A stretch of 43,249 nt of DNA from Cyclobacteriaceae bacterium (GTDB taxonomy: Bacteria; Bacteroidota; Bacteroidia; Cytophagales; Cyclobacteriaceae), in NCBI GenBank assembly GCA_026989535.1, contig JALSJD010000228.1, forward strand, positions 1 to 43,249. The letters run 5' to 3'. Position numbers and translations under genes: made by a program. This document shows positions 1-11,118 of this stretch, piece after piece. Each line of letters starts with the position of its first letter. Within the stretch, counting starts at the first letter, position 1. The notes under the pieces are model-generated. The model made no database searches, was not told where the DNA came from, and saw nothing but the letters and a program-made list of their open reading frames with translations.

Positions 1-76
1 AAACCCTGCTTTGACGTTCGTTGAGTAGCGGAAGAATAGTTTCTATTCGTTCCTTTATTATGTAATCTGTTTCCAT
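1..76 (-). mobile_element. IS transposase, N-terminal end only (possibly ISAzo13-like)
   Basis: An ATG on the minus strand at 76 opens a frame that runs off the left edge and encodes 25 residues beginning METDYIIKERIETILPLLNE. The pattern of an ER-x-x-x-x-LP-x-LNERQ-x-R stretch close to the N-terminus resembles ISAzo13-type transposases; this family call is from memory and rests on 25 residues. It lies just upstream of, and divergent from, a nuclease-like gene that lacks its start, which suggests the IS inserted there. The IS end should lie between about 77 and 135, but I could not define its terminal inverted repeat. Confidence 0.5.
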
Positions 77-133
77 TATCTTTTTTTTTATCAAAGATAA
101 TAAAAATACTATATTGATCTATTTATTTATTGA

Positions 134-1264
134 CAAATCCTAAGCAGAGGCGGAAGAGCCTATTATTTTACAGAAGTTTCATTTCCTGATATAGATAAAT
201 CTAGGATAGATGGGCTCATAATTATTGTAATTAAAGGGGTGATTTCGGATGCGGCATTTTTTGAAATGAAAAATAAAAATAATGGATTAGATAGAGATCA
301 GATAGAGAAGTATTTAGATATTTCTAAAAAACTAAAAGTTGGTAAATTAGTTACCGTATCTAACGAATTTGTTTCGGATTCTAGTCAGTCACCACTTAAA
401 ATCAAACCTCCTAAAAGTATTGTTCTCAAACACTTTTCATGGACTTACTTAATTACGAAAGGCCAGCTTCTTATTTTTGATAATGATACCAATATTCTGG
501 ATGCGGATCAAATTGAGATAATGAAAGAAACACTTTATTATTTTGAAAATTCCGTGTCTGGAATAAGTGGTTATACCTTAATGAAAGCAGGTTGGAAAGA
601 GTTGGCTGAGAATATTAGAGCTCAAAAACCGCTAAAGAACTCAGACGAATATATTCAAGATGCCGTCTTGAGCTGGTATGAAGAAGAAAAGGATATGGCA
701 TTGATGCTGAGTCGTAAACTAGGTGTGCTAGTAAAGTCGTCTTTGAGAGGTGCTGGTAGTGTAAAGCATGATGTGAAACGACTAGTAAAAGAGAATAATA
801 TACTTGGCCAGTTATCGATTAGGAATTCAGTATCTGACATAAAAATAATAGCAGAATTTGAAAGAAGGGTAGTGTCAATGTCAGTTAAAGTTGCTGCCCC
901 AATGGATAAAGGCATAGTGGCTAGAATTACTTGGATAAGTAAGCAATTGCATGCTTGCAAAAAACGTGAGGGGTCATTATTTGAATCGCTAGAGAATCAA
1001 TTATGGATTGAAGCGGAAATTAAATTTGCAAAAAGCAGGATAAAAATTAAACTCTCTGAGTTAGGTGAGCTAGCTGAGTTGGCAAAAGGGAAAGAAATTC
1101 AGGCTTTTCATGTGGTAGTAATTAGTAGTTTTGGTAGTGGCTTTGCAAGCAATAAGAAATTCATAGTGCTTATTGAAAAAATGGTACTAGAGTTTTATGA
1201 GGGGATTGTTCAGCATTTATCAAATTGGAATAGGCCTGCACCTAAACTAAATATTGTTGAATAA
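134..1264 (+). pseudogene. PD-(D/E)XK nuclease-like protein, 5'-truncated
   Basis: The frame is open from 134 (after a stop at 131) to 1264, but the first possible start is a GTG at 239, inside what looks like the nuclease core. Reading from 134, an Asp in RIDGL is followed by the strand and motif AFFEMK (E-x-K), then LDRDQIEKYLDISKK and TVSNEFVS, matching my memory of a PD-(D/E)XK-like family of conserved hypothetical proteins. The C-terminal half has SWYEEEKDMALMLSRK and a KKFIVLIEKMVLEFYEG segment seen in the same family. The expected N-terminal residues are missing and an IS transposase start sits directly upstream, so I read this as a gene cut by an insertion. A short protein from GTG 239 is possible but would begin just before the E-x-K motif. 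Confidence 0.6.
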
Positions 1265-1421
1265 CAGAAGTGCCCAGCTACGAAGTTATTTTACAATTTC
1301 ACCTAATTGTTACAAAGGTTACGATTTTTTTTCGAGTTATTATCAAAGGGGTACTGTTTTAACGATGCCTTAAAAAAAGAGACCCCTATTCATTATTAAT
1401 AACCTCTTTTTAACTGTTTAA

Positions 1422-3422
<2,001 letters not shown>

Positions 3423-3549
3423 AGCAAGTTTTTTTCTTTAACGAAAGTCCTTTTGTGCTTACTATGAATAAGAAATATTAGCCCTTTTAGTGATAAACTC
3501 GAGAGACATCTCTTTTTTCGAAGCTTAGTAATTGTCCACAAATAATATT

Positions 3550-3711
3550 TGAGTCCACTCCGAAAACAGACAATTTTTACAAAAAGAGTTATTTTAGATG
3601 ATATTTTCATTTTTCAATATTCGGTGATGCCTGAGTATCAGCTAATTGAGAAAAATGAAAAGGTCGCCAAAAAAGACTTTTTGGGTTTTGGGTGTTTTTG
3701 GAGTGGACTCA
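3550..3711 (+). mobile_element. 162-bp MITE, copy A
   Basis: Terminal inverted repeats GAGTCCACTCCGAAAAC and the complement of GTGTTTTTGGAGTGGACTC bound a 162-bp unit. AATATT lies on both sides (3544-3549 and 3712-3717); because the flanks are themselves complementary, the exact target duplication cannot be fixed for this copy. The interior carries the sequence around ATGCCTGAGTATCAG shared with the copies at 21982 and 38573. In the + strand frame starting at the TTG at 3549 the whole element has no stop. It touches the 3' end of the menC-like gene, whose stop codon is at 3716-3718. Confidence 0.85.
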
Positions 3712-3715
3712 AATA

Positions 3716-4858
3716 TTATTTATGAACACTTACCAACTTGCTAATGGTTAATCCTTCGAATGTTAATTCGTCTATTTCAGGATTAAGGAAGTATCTAGAA
3801 CTGATGCAACCGTCTTCCATTTCGATGGGTTCTTTTAGCACATCTTTTTTAAAGTATCTGTTAGAAGGGCTTTGGTCGTGTGCCACTGCACCTGGCAAAA
3901 AAGAGGCAATTTGCAGGTTTTGAGCTCGACCGATGCCAGTTTCAAACATACCGCCAATCCAAGCTGAAATATTATTGGCAAAACAATATTCCATTATTTC
4001 AATGGTGTTGTATACCCCTCCCACTCTTCCTGGTTTAATGTTTAACTCACTCAAATTATCTTTTTGTTCAATTAGTTGTCCAAGGGTTTCCACTTCCTCA
4101 TCAGGGCAATTGATTAATGCCGAATGGTTTTCTTCGAACTCTTTCTGTAAATAAGAATTGCCAGGCGCAAAGGGCTGTTCAACCATATAACCCAAGTTAG
4201 CAAACAGAGCTAGGGCTTCAAAATCGTTGGCAGTAAATGAACCATTAGCGTCAAAACTCATAGTGGGGTGATTGCACTCTTTTAAACTTGTAAGAATAGA
4301 AGGGCTGGCGTAGCCGGGTTTTATCTTAAATTTAAGGCGTTTATAGCCTTCGGTTTCCGCCTCTTTTATCGCTTGAGACATAACAAAGCCGTTTTCGAAT
4401 AAGCCCATAGATATGCCCACTGGCACCTTATCCAATCGTGGACTATCCCATGCTTCCAATATTCCTTTACCGGTGCTTCTGCGAATGGCATCGTTCATGG
4501 CAAACTCCACCGCTGCTTTGGTAAAGTTCCAACCTCTAATTTTACTTAATGCTGTAAGCACCTCGTTATAGGTGGTTGCAAACTTAAGTAACGGAAACAC
4601 AAATTCTTGAATTACCTGAATTGCCCCTTCCACAAATTCGTGAGAGTAAAAAGGATCGGGGCGGCAGGAACACTCTCCATACCCAATAATGCCTTTTTTT
4701 GTGTGCCATTTTATAATAAGTGCCTTTCGGGAGTTTCGTACACCAATGGCCGAACGAAATGGTTTAATTTGAGGCAACTCAACCACCACCAATTCTAATT
4801 TAGCCAAGGATACCTCAGAGCTTAAAAAGCTAGTGATTGATGCCGGAACAAAAGTCAT
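3716..4858 (-). CDS. menC: o-succinylbenzoate synthase / N-succinylamino acid racemase (enolase superfamily)
   Basis: MenC dehydrates SHCHC to o-succinylbenzoate in menaquinone synthesis; close relatives racemise N-succinylamino acids. The 380-residue protein has the enolase N-terminal cap (IGYGECSCRPDPFYSHE), the catalytic LKFKIKPG (K-x-K), the metal Asp in SFDANGSF, a metal Glu in MVEQPF, the second catalytic Lys in NIKPGRVGG, and WIGGMFETGIGRAQN, which is typical of the MenC2/NSAR-OSBS subgroup. OSBS and NSAR cannot be separated from sequence alone. The start ATG overlaps the upstream gene's stop by one base (TAATG), so translation is probably coupled. The 3' end abuts MITE copy A, and the last codons may have been altered by that insertion. 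Confidence 0.8.
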   Translation of the reverse strand: MTFVPASITSFLSSEVSLAKLELVVVELPQIKPFRSAIGVRNSRKALIIKWHTKKGIIGYGECSCRPDPFYSHEFVEGAIQVIQEFVFPLLKFATTYNEVLTALSKIRGWNFTKAAVEFAMNDAIRRSTGKGILEAWDSPRLDKVPVGISMGLFENGFVMSQAIKEAETEGYKRLKFKIKPGYASPSILTSLKECNHPTMSFDANGSFTANDFEALALFANLGYMVEQPFAPGNSYLQKEFEENHSALINCPDEEVETLGQLIEQKDNLSELNIKPGRVGGVYNTIEIMEYCFANNISAWIGGMFETGIGRAQNLQIASFLPGAVAHDQSPSNRYFKKDVLKEPIEMEDGCISSRYFLNPEIDELTFEGLTISKLVSVHK

Positions 4859-6270
4859 TAACTTTTAACTGGCTCTTTATAATCGAAACGCTTTTCAGAT
4901 TTAATTTCGTTTGCTACCTTATGAGGCACAAACTCTTCCCAACCTTCTTCGCCATTTCTTATCATATTAAGCACATTGTCTGATATAATATGCAGGTTTT
5001 TTTCGGATACATTAGATACCGGAATAAGCTTTTTATTATCCAGTAAATACTGAAACATTCCTTGCTGGCTTTGAGGCACCTCAAAGTCATCCAACGTATA
5101 TATATCTTCCGACCCTTTTTTTAACGAGGGGTACACATAAAATTTAACATCTCTGCCAAACAAAATTCCAAAAGCCTCTAAAATTCCACCTTTTAGGTTC
5201 TCATAATACTTTTCATCAAAAATGTTATGCAGGTTATAGATTCCTAAAATCAGGCCGATTCTCCGGTCTTTCGTCATTCTTGTAATATGCCTTACCAATC
5301 GATAATATTCCGTATAATTAGAAATAAGTACATTCTGCCCCAACGAACAAAGCTGATCTACCCTGTTCATAAAATCTGTTTCATCTATATCTCCACCAAC
5401 TTCTAAATCTTGTAAGGTTAGCTCAGTGAGTACAACAATATTTTCTTTTTCAACACCATCTTCCTTTTTAAACCTTTTTCTTCCGCAAAAAAGCATATCC
5501 ACATTTACATGTGTTACGGGTCTAAATCTGCCTCTAAGAATTAATACATTTTTTTTATACAATGCCTCCGAAGGCATTAGCACATTACCCGATGGCCCAA
5601 AAAGTGCCGCCCTTGTAAACTCGTACTTTACAAGGTTTAAACTCATTAATCGGTTATCAATATCAGGAAAATCAGGTCCTTCCAATCGAAACATATCAAT
5701 TTCTATCCTATGTTGCCTAAAGCCATCTACTAAGGACAGCAAAAATTCTTCGGGGTTTTTAATAAAATAACAGGCATAAATAAGGTTTACACCCACTTTA
5801 CCCAATGCTTCTTGCTGCCAGCTAGCATCTTGGTCTTTAAGTACCACATGAAAAACGCATTCGTTGGTTTCACCTTCTGGAGATAATTGAAACTTGCACC
5901 CAATCCAACCATGACCTCTATTGGTTCGTGCATAGTTTAGTGTTTCCACCGTATTAGCAAACGAAAAAAATTTGGTGTATTTAAGGCGGTGAGGTAAACG
6001 CTCATTAAGAAGGTCCATCTCCTTATCGAGCATAGCTTGCAAACGCTCTTCACACACATACCTGCCTATTTTTCCATAAATTGCATCACTATAGGCCATA
6101 TCGTAAGCCGACATTGTTTTGGCAATGGTGCCTGAGGCTCCCCCAGATTTAAAAAAGTTAGCAGCTACTTCCTGCCCTGCCCCAATTTCGGCAAATGAAC
6201 CGTAAATGGTGGTATCAAAATTTATGGCCAGGGCTTTCTCTTTGGTCGATAGTCTTTTTTTAACTTCCAT
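4858..6270 (-). CDS. Conserved protein of unknown function (470 aa), coupled to menC
   Basis: I recognise this as a widespread conserved family of about 480 residues, with sequence such as IYGSFAEIGAGQEVAANFF and GGASGTIAKTMSAYDM near the N-terminus, but I cannot attach a function; names given to relatives in databases seem to be transferred by error. It has no signal peptide or membrane segment, so it is probably cytoplasmic. Other conserved stretches are TNRGHGWIGCKFQ, MFRLEGPDFPDIDNRLMS and LILGIYNLHNIFDEKYYENLKGGILEAFG. It precedes the menC-like gene with a one-base TAATG overlap. A TACTTTTG -7 box lies 17 bases upstream of the ATG. A metabolic role is an inference from the linkage only. 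Confidence 0.85.
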   Translation of the reverse strand: MEVKKRLSTKEKALAINFDTTIYGSFAEIGAGQEVAANFFKSGGASGTIAKTMSAYDMAYSDAIYGKIGRYVCEERLQAMLDKEMDLLNERLPHRLKYTKFFSFANTVETLNYARTNRGHGWIGCKFQLSPEGETNECVFHVVLKDQDASWQQEALGKVGVNLIYACYFIKNPEEFLLSLVDGFRQHRIEIDMFRLEGPDFPDIDNRLMSLNLVKYEFTRAALFGPSGNVLMPSEALYKKNVLILRGRFRPVTHVNVDMLFCGRKRFKKEDGVEKENIVVLTELTLQDLEVGGDIDETDFMNRVDQLCSLGQNVLISNYTEYYRLVRHITRMTKDRRIGLILGIYNLHNIFDEKYYENLKGGILEAFGILFGRDVKFYVYPSLKKGSEDIYTLDDFEVPQSQQGMFQYLLDNKKLIPVSNVSEKNLHIISDNVLNMIRNGEEGWEEFVPHKVANEIKSEKRFDYKEPVKS

Positions 6271-6287
6271 TGGTTGATTTTATGCCC

Positions 6288-6295
6288 CAAAAGTA
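6288..6295 (-). promoter_or_regulatory. -7 box (TACTTTTG) of the unknown gene-menC operon
   Basis: On the minus strand TACTTTTG fits TAnnTTTG and ends 17 bases before the ATG at 6270. No clear -33 element was found. The divergent antiporter gene starts at 6445, so the 174-base gap probably holds both promoters. Confidence 0.45.
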
Positions 6296-6444
6296 ACTTG
6301 TTTACCCTTGCACTAAAGAAAAATAGTTCAATATTTTACCTGATTAATATCAGCAATAAATATGGCTCAAACTGAATAAGGCTTGTTATTGTGGTTGTGT
6401 AGAGTTTTAACTAACTTAGGCAAAAAACCAAACCTATTAGCTTT

Positions 6445-7731
6445 ATGGAAGTGCTTGATTTTATTACCATCTTAATTGTTCTTGCTGCCTTTTTTTTACT
6501 TGTTAATGTAAAGGTATTAAAACTACCTTCCACCATTGGGCTTATGATTATGGCGCTAAGCCTATCGTTATTTATCATTTTTGGGGAGTGGATATTTTTT
6601 ACTCTTAGCAATATGGCCGAAAATCTAATGATAGAATTTGACTTTTCGAAAGTGCTGTTTCAAGTAATGCTTAGTTTTTTACTGTTTGCAGGTGCTCTTG
6701 AATTGGATTTGCGAAAGCTTGGAGAGGAAAAATGGATTATTTTAATTTTAGCCACTACTGGGGTTCTTATATCAACATTTATAGTAGGGTATGGTATGTA
6801 TTTTGCTTTGCCTTTGTTGGGTGTAAGCTTAGACTTAATTTATTGCCTGTTATTTGGTGCGTTAATATCTCCTACCGATCCTATTGCTGTGCTAGCAATG
6901 ATAAAAAAATCAGTTGTATCTAAAAGTTTGGAAGCACAAATTGCAGGAGAATCACTTTTTAATGATGGCATTGGTGTAGTTGTTTTCTTAACCATTTTGC
7001 ATATTGCACAAGCAGGAGCTGGAGTACATATTACACCAATAAGTATTGGAATATTATTTGGGCAGGAAGTAATCGGTGGGGTTTTGCTAGGGGCAATATT
7101 TGGCTATGTTGGCCTTAAACTGCTTATGCTTATCGAAAATGAACATACCGAAATTGAAGTACTCGTAACCCTTTCAATGGTTTTGGCAGGCGCCAGTATT
7201 GCTGAAATGCTGCATGTTTCTGGTCCTTTAGCTATGGTTACCATGGGCTTATTTGTAGGCAATAAAGGGCGAAGTGCCGAGCTTGAAAAAGCTGCTGGTG
7301 AATATGTATATAAATTTTGGCACTTAATGGATGAAGCTATGAATGCCATTCTATTCATCCTGATTGGTATGCAAATCATTGTTATCAACTGGAGTATAGA
7401 TTATATTATAGCTGCTTTTATTGCCATTATAATTGTTTTAATAGCCCGCCTTTTTGGGGTAGGTATTCCTGTTACATTATACCGATTAAAATCACCCATA
7501 CCCAAATACACCATTCGAATATTAACTTGGAGTGGCCTACGTGGTGGTATATCTGTGGCGCTGGCATTATCCTTATACGAGTTTGCTAAAAATGGCAAAA
7601 TGGTACCCGAAACGGTTGATTTAATTATTGTGATGACTTACTGTGTAGTGCTGTTTTCTATTGTAGTACAGGGGCTTACCGTTAAAAAACTATTTGCGCT
7701 GGCGGCTAAGGGGGCAAAAGAAGATGAGTAA
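6445..7731 (+). CDS. Na+/H+ antiporter, CPA1 family (NhaP-type)
   Basis: Inner-membrane cation/proton antiporter for pH and sodium homeostasis. The 428-residue protein is almost wholly hydrophobic with about 12 membrane segments. CPA1 signatures are SPTDPIAVLAMIKK (about residues 147-160), GESLFNDGIGVVVF (about 172-185, with the ND pair of the ion-binding site), and WSGLRGGISVALALSLY near the C-terminus. There is no long cytoplasmic C-terminal regulatory tail, unlike some CPA1 members. The GMC oxidoreductase gene follows after 23 bases on the same strand, so the two are probably co-transcribed, although a shared function is not obvious. Confidence 0.9.
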   Translation: MEVLDFITILIVLAAFFLLVNVKVLKLPSTIGLMIMALSLSLFIIFGEWIFFTLSNMAENLMIEFDFSKVLFQVMLSFLLFAGALELDLRKLGEEKWIILILATTGVLISTFIVGYGMYFALPLLGVSLDLIYCLLFGALISPTDPIAVLAMIKKSVVSKSLEAQIAGESLFNDGIGVVVFLTILHIAQAGAGVHITPISIGILFGQEVIGGVLLGAIFGYVGLKLLMLIENEHTEIEVLVTLSMVLAGASIAEMLHVSGPLAMVTMGLFVGNKGRSAELEKAAGEYVYKFWHLMDEAMNAILFILIGMQIIVINWSIDYIIAAFIAIIIVLIARLFGVGIPVTLYRLKSPIPKYTIRILTWSGLRGGISVALALSLYEFAKNGKMVPETVDLIIVMTYCVVLFSIVVQGLTVKKLFALAAKGAKEDE

Positions 7732-7754
7732 CTAGTGCCTATTAAACCCGAAAT

Positions 7755-9320
7755 ATGCACCTCAAAGAAAACTACGATTACATTATTATAGGCTCTGGAT
7801 TTGGTGGCTCAGTATCGGCACTGCGCTTAGCCGAAAAGGGTTATTCGGTTTTGGTAATTGAAAAAGGAAAGTGGTACCGAGGAGATGAGTTTCCTAAAAC
7901 TAACTGGAATGTAAGAAAATGGCTTTGGTTACCAAGTTTAAGGTTATTTGGCATTTTAAAACTAACGTTTTTTAGGCATGTTTCTGTTCTTTCGGGCGTG
8001 GGGGTTGGCGGGGGTTCATTGGTATATGCCAACACATTGCCTAAACCTAAAAGCAAATTTTTTAACCATGGCTCCTGGGCAAATTTAGCTGATTGGGAAA
8101 AAGAATTAACTCCTTTTTATGAAACAGCCTGGGAAATGTTGGGAGCATCCGAAAATCCATTATTAGACGAAGCTGATTTTGCGATGCAAGAATTAGCAAA
8201 GTCGATTGGCAAAGCAAAAGAATTTAGCCCTACCAAAGTAGCTATTTATTTTGGCGAAAAAGGAAAAACTGTTGATGACCCCTATTTTAAGGGCAAAGGG
8301 CCAAACCGAACAGGTTGTACAGGTTGCGGTGCTTGCATGACAGGCTGTAGGTATAATGCAAAAAACACGTTGGATAAAAACTACTTGCACCTTGCCCAGC
8401 AATTGGGTGTTACTATTTTAGCAGAAAGCCAAGTTTTAAATGTTTTACCAATTGGCAATAACGATGGCTCTAAGGGTTATTCAGTAAGTTTTAAAAACCC
8501 GACTAAGTGGTTTTCAAAAACCAAAACTATTAACTCCAGAGGCATTGTGTTTTCAGGCGGAGTTTTAGGCACCATTCCTTTATTATTAAAATTAAAAGAA
8601 ACTACGCTACCCTGCTTAAGTAAAAAAGTGGGTAATGAAATACGCACTAATAACGAAGCATTAATTTTAAATGTTACCCTAGACAAAGAGAAAGATTTAT
8701 CCAAAGGAATTGCCATTGGTTCTATTATTGATTTAGACGAAAACAGCCATTTAGAACCCGTAAAGTACGGAGAAGGGTCAGGGTTTTGGCGATTGGTAAT
8801 GATGCCCATGGTGTCGGAGAAAAATTTTTTTCTCCGAATTATAAAACTATTTCTAATACCATTATCAGCTCCAATAAAGTGGTTTAAAATTATTTTTGTA
8901 GATGATTTTGCCAAGCGAACCTCTGTGTTATTATTTATGCAAAACTTAGATAGTACACTAAAGTTTAAACTAGGTTTATTCGGAATGGGTTCTAAGGTTT
9001 CTTCGGGCAAGCCACCCTCAGCATTTATTGCTGAAGCGCACAATATTGCCAACAAACATGCGAAACTCACCAACTCCAAATCGGTGGTAATGTTAACAGA
9101 AACACTTACAGGCATACCCTCCACCGCCCATATTTTAGGCGGTGCGGTTATGGGTAAAGATGCCACAGAGGGCGTAATTGATAAAGACAATAAAGTATTT
9201 GGTTATAAAAATATGTATGTAATTGATGGTTCTATGATATCGGCTAATCCAGGGGTAAACCCATCGTTAAGCATTACCGCCATTGCCGAAAGAGCTATGA
9301 GTAAAGTAAAGGGGAAGTAG
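7755..9320 (+). CDS. GMC family FAD-dependent oxidoreductase (cholesterol oxidase-like)
   Basis: A flavoenzyme of the GMC superfamily, which oxidises alcohols or sterol-like substrates; the substrate cannot be read from the sequence. The 521-residue protein starts with the FAD-binding DYIIIGSGFGGSVSALRLA (GxGxxG, about residues 8-26) followed by VLVIEKG. VGVGGGSLVYAN is the second nucleotide-binding signature. A cysteine-rich CTGCGACMTGC segment (about 188-198) resembles a ferredoxin-type cluster motif and occurs in the cholesterol oxidase-like subgroup. The C-terminus has HILGGAVMG, NMYVIDGSMISANPGVNPSLSITAIAERA with the catalytic-region His and Asn. No signal peptide. MITE copy B lies six bases beyond its stop and may act as its terminator. 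Confidence 0.87.
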   Translation: MHLKENYDYIIIGSGFGGSVSALRLAEKGYSVLVIEKGKWYRGDEFPKTNWNVRKWLWLPSLRLFGILKLTFFRHVSVLSGVGVGGGSLVYANTLPKPKSKFFNHGSWANLADWEKELTPFYETAWEMLGASENPLLDEADFAMQELAKSIGKAKEFSPTKVAIYFGEKGKTVDDPYFKGKGPNRTGCTGCGACMTGCRYNAKNTLDKNYLHLAQQLGVTILAESQVLNVLPIGNNDGSKGYSVSFKNPTKWFSKTKTINSRGIVFSGGVLGTIPLLLKLKETTLPCLSKKVGNEIRTNNEALILNVTLDKEKDLSKGIAIGSIIDLDENSHLEPVKYGEGSGFWRLVMMPMVSEKNFFLRIIKLFLIPLSAPIKWFKIIFVDDFAKRTSVLLFMQNLDSTLKFKLGLFGMGSKVSSGKPPSAFIAEAHNIANKHAKLTNSKSVVMLTETLTGIPSTAHILGGAVMGKDATEGVIDKDNKVFGYKNMYVIDGSMISANPGVNPSLSITAIAERAMSKVKGK

Positions 9321-9326
9321 TAGTTA

Positions 9327-9399
9327 TGAGTCCACTCCGAAAACACCTAAAACCAAAATAACTCTTTTTTGAAAATTGTCTATTTTCGGAGTGAACTCA
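9327..9399 (-). mobile_element. 73-bp MITE, internally deleted copy B
   Basis: GAGTCCACTCCGAAAAC on the left and the complement of TTTTCGGAGTGAACTC on the right bound a 73-bp unit flanked by the 4-bp duplication GTTA (9323-9326 and 9400-9403). Read on the minus strand it joins the first ~43 bases of the 162-bp form to its last ~28, so it is an internal deletion derivative. Its long stem lies between two convergent genes and could serve as a bidirectional terminator. The frame open in the long copies has a TAG here. Confidence 0.85.
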
Positions 9400-9403
9400 G
9401 TTA

Positions 9404-10354
9404 TCACATTTTTACTAAACCTGCTACCAACTCCATAAGCAGTGCAATACCTGCATGCACAAAAACACCTCCCCAAATATTTTTAGAATAATAAGCGAAC
9501 ACACCCAATAAATACCCTCCAAAAATAGAGCTAATGGCCTCGCCCATTGGTTTTTCGAAATGTAAAAATGCATACAGACAAACCATAGGAATAATTACAT
9601 CTTTACCCATTAACCGGGCTAACCCAATCACCAAAAATCCACGAAAAAATAGTTCGACAGATAGGAAAGCCAGTGCGTATAAAAACTCGTATAATGCCAC
9701 TAACCAATGTACAGAAATGCCCCAGTAATCTTGAACTTTAAAAGATTTAAACGTAGGATAAGTTGCTAAAAACGAAGCACTTTGCGCAGCCGCTATAATT
9801 AGCGGAAGCATTACAAATAACATTAGCAGGTAAGGTTGTACGGTTACTTTTTTTGTGGTTAGTCCAAAAAACGAGTCGCCTTGTTGTTTTATAATAAGCC
9901 AAACCAATAATAAAGGCAGAAAAAGAGTGGCAAAATTTCGAAATTCAGCTACTAATTTACCTACAAATAAGTAGGAGTTTGCCCCAACCAAGTGTTTGGC
10001 AATTACATAGCTACCTTCAAAGCTAGTATCAACAGAAAGGATAAAAATCCCTAGTAAAGTAATAAGCCAAAATTTAGCTTTTTTTAGGTAAACTAAATTT
10101 GAATTGCACCAGGCAATTATGGCTACCCCGCCATAATAAGCAAAGCTATAAAAGGCAATATATCGTACTAGCCTACTTATATAAATAGGAACGGCTATAA
10201 AATTGGATTCGAAATTGACCCAATAATTAAAAGCTATGCAAATAGTAAGAAAGGCAGCTACTAAAGCATATTTTAGAAATTGATAATCTGATTTTATAAA
10301 ATCAGTTAAATAAGTGGGTAACGGTTTAAAAAGAGCTGAGATAGATTTTTGCAA
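9404..10354 (-). CDS. CPBP family intramembrane glutamic protease (CAAX-like)
   Basis: Predicted inner-membrane protease of the CPBP/Rce1 family. The 316-residue protein has about eight membrane segments. The catalytic motifs are in the C-terminal third: VELFFRGFLVIG (the EExxxR motif, with the first Glu replaced by Val), LYAFLHFEKPMGE (the F-x-x-x-H motif) and FVHAGIALLMEL (the third, His-containing motif). Substrates are unknown; relatives process prenylated peptides or bacteriocin leaders, or protect against them, but no bacteriocin gene is nearby. It is convergent with the GMC gene, with MITE copy B between them. The missing first Glu lowers confidence that it is active, though the second Glu and the Arg are kept. 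Confidence 0.82.
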   Translation of the reverse strand: MQKSISALFKPLPTYLTDFIKSDYQFLKYALVAAFLTICIAFNYWVNFESNFIAVPIYISRLVRYIAFYSFAYYGGVAIIAWCNSNLVYLKKAKFWLITLLGIFILSVDTSFEGSYVIAKHLVGANSYLFVGKLVAEFRNFATLFLPLLLVWLIIKQQGDSFFGLTTKKVTVQPYLLMLFVMLPLIIAAAQSASFLATYPTFKSFKVQDYWGISVHWLVALYEFLYALAFLSVELFFRGFLVIGLARLMGKDVIIPMVCLYAFLHFEKPMGEAISSIFGGYLLGVFAYYSKNIWGGVFVHAGIALLMELVAGLVKM

Positions 10355-10478
10355 AGCAGAGTAAATTTCCTCAAAGAAAGAACTTAGCAGCTAAAACATA
10401 CCCACAATTTTAAAACAATGTCGTTTAGTTAAGTTTTTCGTTACTCGAGGGCAGCGCAAGCAGTCGCTTACCTAATTT

Positions 10479-10486
10479 GTTATGCG
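10479..10486. other. attC-like core (GTTATGCG) at the end of the accessory gene set
   Basis: GTTATGCG followed by TTCGTTG overlaps the stop codon of the DUF2867 gene. A similar core, GTTAGCGG followed by TTCGTTTG, lies at 12433 in the same orientation. The two could be the outer cores of an integron-like or cassette-like unit of about 1.95 kb. The left side shows only a weak inverted repeat (AGCG/CGCT around 10454-10468), so the site is tentative. Confidence 0.3.
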
Positions 10487-11118
10487 TTCGTTGTTTTGTA
10501 TTCATTCCACCTTCTAATATATTCATCAAATAAGTATGGATATACAATCCAATATTTAAAAGGTTTTATGAGCCAGATATAATACTTTCCAAATTTATTT
10601 CTATGTTTTACATAAGATGCCATTTGGATTACATAACAATCTTTATTTTGCCTTTTCCAAGAATAATGCATTAAGGTATGTTCAGTTGCATTTGAAATTT
10701 CATTAATAGTTTCATTTTCCATTGAATAAACGGTTTGGAAGTCGAAATAATTACCTGTTCGTAAATCAATATCAAGTTCGGGTGAGTGTAAAAACCTTTC
10801 TTTTTCATTCATTCGCTCAGCCAAACCTTTCTCATTACAGTTAGGTATTGGAATATTATTTACATTTTTATCTAATCTGAAAATTTTACCAATTATGGCT
10901 CTAAAAGAAAATAATATACCTGTAAAAGATAAGTTAAAAACATTTTTCAGCGTTGGTTCAATTGCATATTTTCGGAATTTATATAAACTATCATTTTCGG
11001 ATACTTTAAAACAGATAGGATATTCCCAAACGTCAAGAAGTTCAAAATCAGAGGCTAACTTTTGAATAATCCACTTATCTTTCAGATGTCTTTCATTGGA
11101 GACTTTATATTTTGCCAT
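10480..11118 (-). CDS. DUF2867-like protein
   Basis: 212 residues, no signal peptide. It resembles DUF2867 proteins: LLDVWEYPICFKV near the start, a central EHTLMHYSWKRQ, and a C-terminal YYIWLIKPFKYWIVYPYLFDEYIRRW. The assignment is from memory. Function is unknown; DUF2867 folds resemble ligand-binding or cyclase-like proteins in other contexts, but nothing here identifies a ligand. Its start overlaps the end of the DUF6463-like gene by 14 bases, and both lie downstream of a Crp/Fnr regulator gene on the same strand, so the three are probably one operon. The stop codon sits inside an attC-like core, as expected for a gene captured as a cassette. Confidence 0.65.
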   Translation of the reverse strand: MAKYKVSNERHLKDKWIIQKLASDFELLDVWEYPICFKVSENDSLYKFRKYAIEPTLKNVFNLSFTGILFSFRAIIGKIFRLDKNVNNIPIPNCNEKGLAERMNEKERFLHSPELDIDLRTGNYFDFQTVYSMENETINEISNATEHTLMHYSWKRQNKDCYVIQMASYVKHRNKFGKYYIWLIKPFKYWIVYPYLFDEYIRRWNEYKTTNA

